This document shows positions 62,401 through 64,000 of a DNA stretch of 64,000 nt, piece by piece; the first letter of the stretch is position 1, and each line of letters opens with the position of its first letter. The translations under genes and the position numbers were made by a program. The DNA lies in contig NC_072454.1 in assembly GCF_027596085.1 (NCBI RefSeq), positions 23,426,990-23,490,989 on the forward strand, written 5' to 3'. The notes beneath the pieces were generated by a model. That model was not told the origin of the DNA. It saw only the letters and a program-made list of their open reading frames with translations, and ran no database searches. This DNA is from Anoplopoma fimbria. Taxonomy: Eukaryota; Chordata; Actinopteri; Perciformes; Anoplopomatidae.

Positions 62401-62859
62401 AAACAAAAAAAACCTGGATCAGTGTCAGGAGATAAATGCGTAAAAAGGAACACAGTGTTTTTGTAGCAGTGGGAATAAGAAGCTGAACTGTGACCTGCAG
62501 TTGGTGATCACAGAGCCAACAACCTCCAGCATAAACAAAGATCAATTATATTCTCATAAAAGTATGAATCAATGCATTTAAATCCTCCAATTACAATTAT
62601 CAGTCTATTCATTCAACGCACAAACTCCCTTGGAAATAAAAAACAATTAAAATAAAATTCGATCAAGTAAAGTATTTGAAAAAAAAAAATATGTGTGTGT
62701 CACGAATATCTGATGTCAGCATTTTGATTCAAAATGTGATTATTTCTGACAGCAATAAAGGAGTCACATCACATCCATGCCACCTATTTAACATCACACA
62801 CATTTTTAACAACATCTAAATGGATAAATGCTCTGTTCCTGCTTTGTCACTTCTTTTTT

Positions 62860-63250
62860 TTTTAGCTTCTTAAATGGCAACTGAGGTGCATTTAATAAGC
62901 CTTCAGTGGGCTAATTAAAGTAGGTGACGGTTCATTCCTCCCTCCAAAGGCCGTGATGACAAAAGGCAGCGTCTGATGGGCTCAAACAGCATCTTAAATA
63001 TGGCAGGAGGACTCCACTGGCTCTTTGTGTCGACTATCCCATAAAATGGTTAACTGGTTAATTTGCCCTCCATTTTGAAAGGCAACATTCTCCCCCCCCC
63101 ACCCCAAAACAAAGTAATTCAACCCCTCCTGAAATGAGGTTAGGCCTATACAATGACAGTGGATCTGATCCAACAGAGAGACCCTGTCTTCGATTGACAA
63201 CATGCATTTGTGCAGAAACAATTCGGTGGCTGATTATTTAAAATGATTGC
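62860..63250. promoter_or_regulatory. Candidate intronic conserved/enhancer element of emx2
   Basis: Unique, non-repetitive, balanced-composition DNA inside the intron. It has CTAATTAAAG at 62911-62920, tandem TTAACTGGTTAATTT-like cores near 63048-63064 and GCATCTTAAATATGG near 62990-63003. It stands out from the A-rich and tandem-repeat DNA on both sides. A short C-run occurs at 63092-63101. Function and conservation are inferred from texture only. Confidence 0.4.
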
Positions 63251-63352
63251 TCTGCTAACTATCTATTCTTTGTTGTCATACATTCATTTAATAGCGGCCT
63301 GATTTTTTTAAAAAAAGGCTCCATGACTCACAGTGCCACGTTAAATAACAAA

Positions 63353-64000
63353 AACACAGCATATAGTCTACATCAGCCATAATGGAATATCTTATTTTTA
63401 AATAGGCCTAATAATAACAATAAAAAAGTGTGTTCTCATAGCCAGATCACGACTCAACACAGCATATAGTCTACTACATCAGACCTAAATGGAATATCTT
63501 ATTTTTAATAATAATAACAATAAAAAAAAGTATGTTCTCATAGCCACATCACTCAACACAGCATATAGTCTACATCAGCCATAATGGAATATCTTATTTT
63601 TAATAATAATAATAACAATAAAAAAGTATGTTCTCATAGCCACATCACTCAACACAGCATATAGTCTACATCAGCCATAATGGAATATCTTATTTTTAAT
63701 AATAATAACAATAAAAAGTATGTTCTCATAGCCCATCACTCAACACAGCATATAGTCTACATCAGCCATAATGGAATATCTTATTTTTAATAATAATAAC
63801 AATAAAAAAAGTATGTTCTCATAGCCACATCACTCAACACAGCATATAGTCTACATCAGCCATAATGGAATATCTTATTTTTTAATAATAATAATAATAA
63901 AAAAGTATGTTCTCATAGCCACAGCATATAGTCTACATCAGCCATAATGGAATATCTTATTTTGTAATAATAATAATAACAATAAAAAAGTATGTTCTCA
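63353..64000. repeat. Minisatellite, ~82-103 bp unit, about 7 copies, runs off the right edge
   Basis: The motif ATATAGTCTACATCAGCC starts at 63361, 63464 (variant with an extra CTA), 63563, 63659, 63750, 63844 and 63926, giving spacings of 103, 99, 96, 91, 94 and 82. Each unit carries ATGGAATATCTTATTTT, an (AAT)n stretch of varying length, AAAAAGTATGTTCTCATAGCC and CACTCAACACAGC. Copies are nearly identical apart from (AAT)n length, the A-run and an 11-base deletion in the last junction. High identity suggests recent expansion. It lies in the emx2 intron. Confidence 0.95.

Noticed and set aside
63353..64000. CRISPR-like array of repeats
   Set aside because: Units are contiguous and share almost their whole length, with no unique spacers; eukaryotic minisatellite.

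Overview
The window looks like teleost (probably percomorph) fish DNA. It has long CA/GT microsatellites, a fish-type tRNA-derived SINE, several diverged fish-type interspersed repeats, and long AT-rich non-coding stretches without dense genes. Only one protein-coding segment can be supported: the last coding exon of the homeobox gene emx2, on the minus strand at 62185-62352. It follows a strong splice acceptor, and its 3' UTR runs left to about 61105. From 62353 to the right edge the window is in the preceding intron. That intron holds one conserved-looking block and then a ~95-bp minisatellite (about seven copies) that continues past the edge.

Everything left of about 61.1 kb lies 3' of emx2 and shows no recognisable protein-coding exon. 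All other long open frames are low-complexity (CA/GT, poly-T, GGA) or unrelated to known domains, so I treat the region as a gene desert. It contains one intact tRNA-Leu(UAA) gene at 30159-30240, followed 90 bp later by a full-length SINE. It also contains a small inverted-repeat element (6690-6875), two fragments of one AT-rich dispersed repeat family (17.6 and 30.9-31.4 kb), one further probable repeat (38.7-39.1 kb), a decayed SINE (52.5 kb), and many microsatellites and homopolymers.

The most interesting material is a series of unique, motif-dense blocks rich in homeodomain cores (TAATTA, CTAATTAG, TTAATTAA), K50-type homeodomain sites (GGATTA), TCF/LEF-like sites and octamers. These look like conserved enhancers of the kind expected around a forebrain and urogenital developmental regulator such as emx2. 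That reading is inference: conservation cannot be tested from one sequence. The strongest single structures are a 25-bp inverted repeat centred on CTAATTAG (25225-25249) and two 12-bp perfect palindromes around TAATTA (44641 and 53964). I found no CRISPR array, operon, prophage or clearly new protein system.
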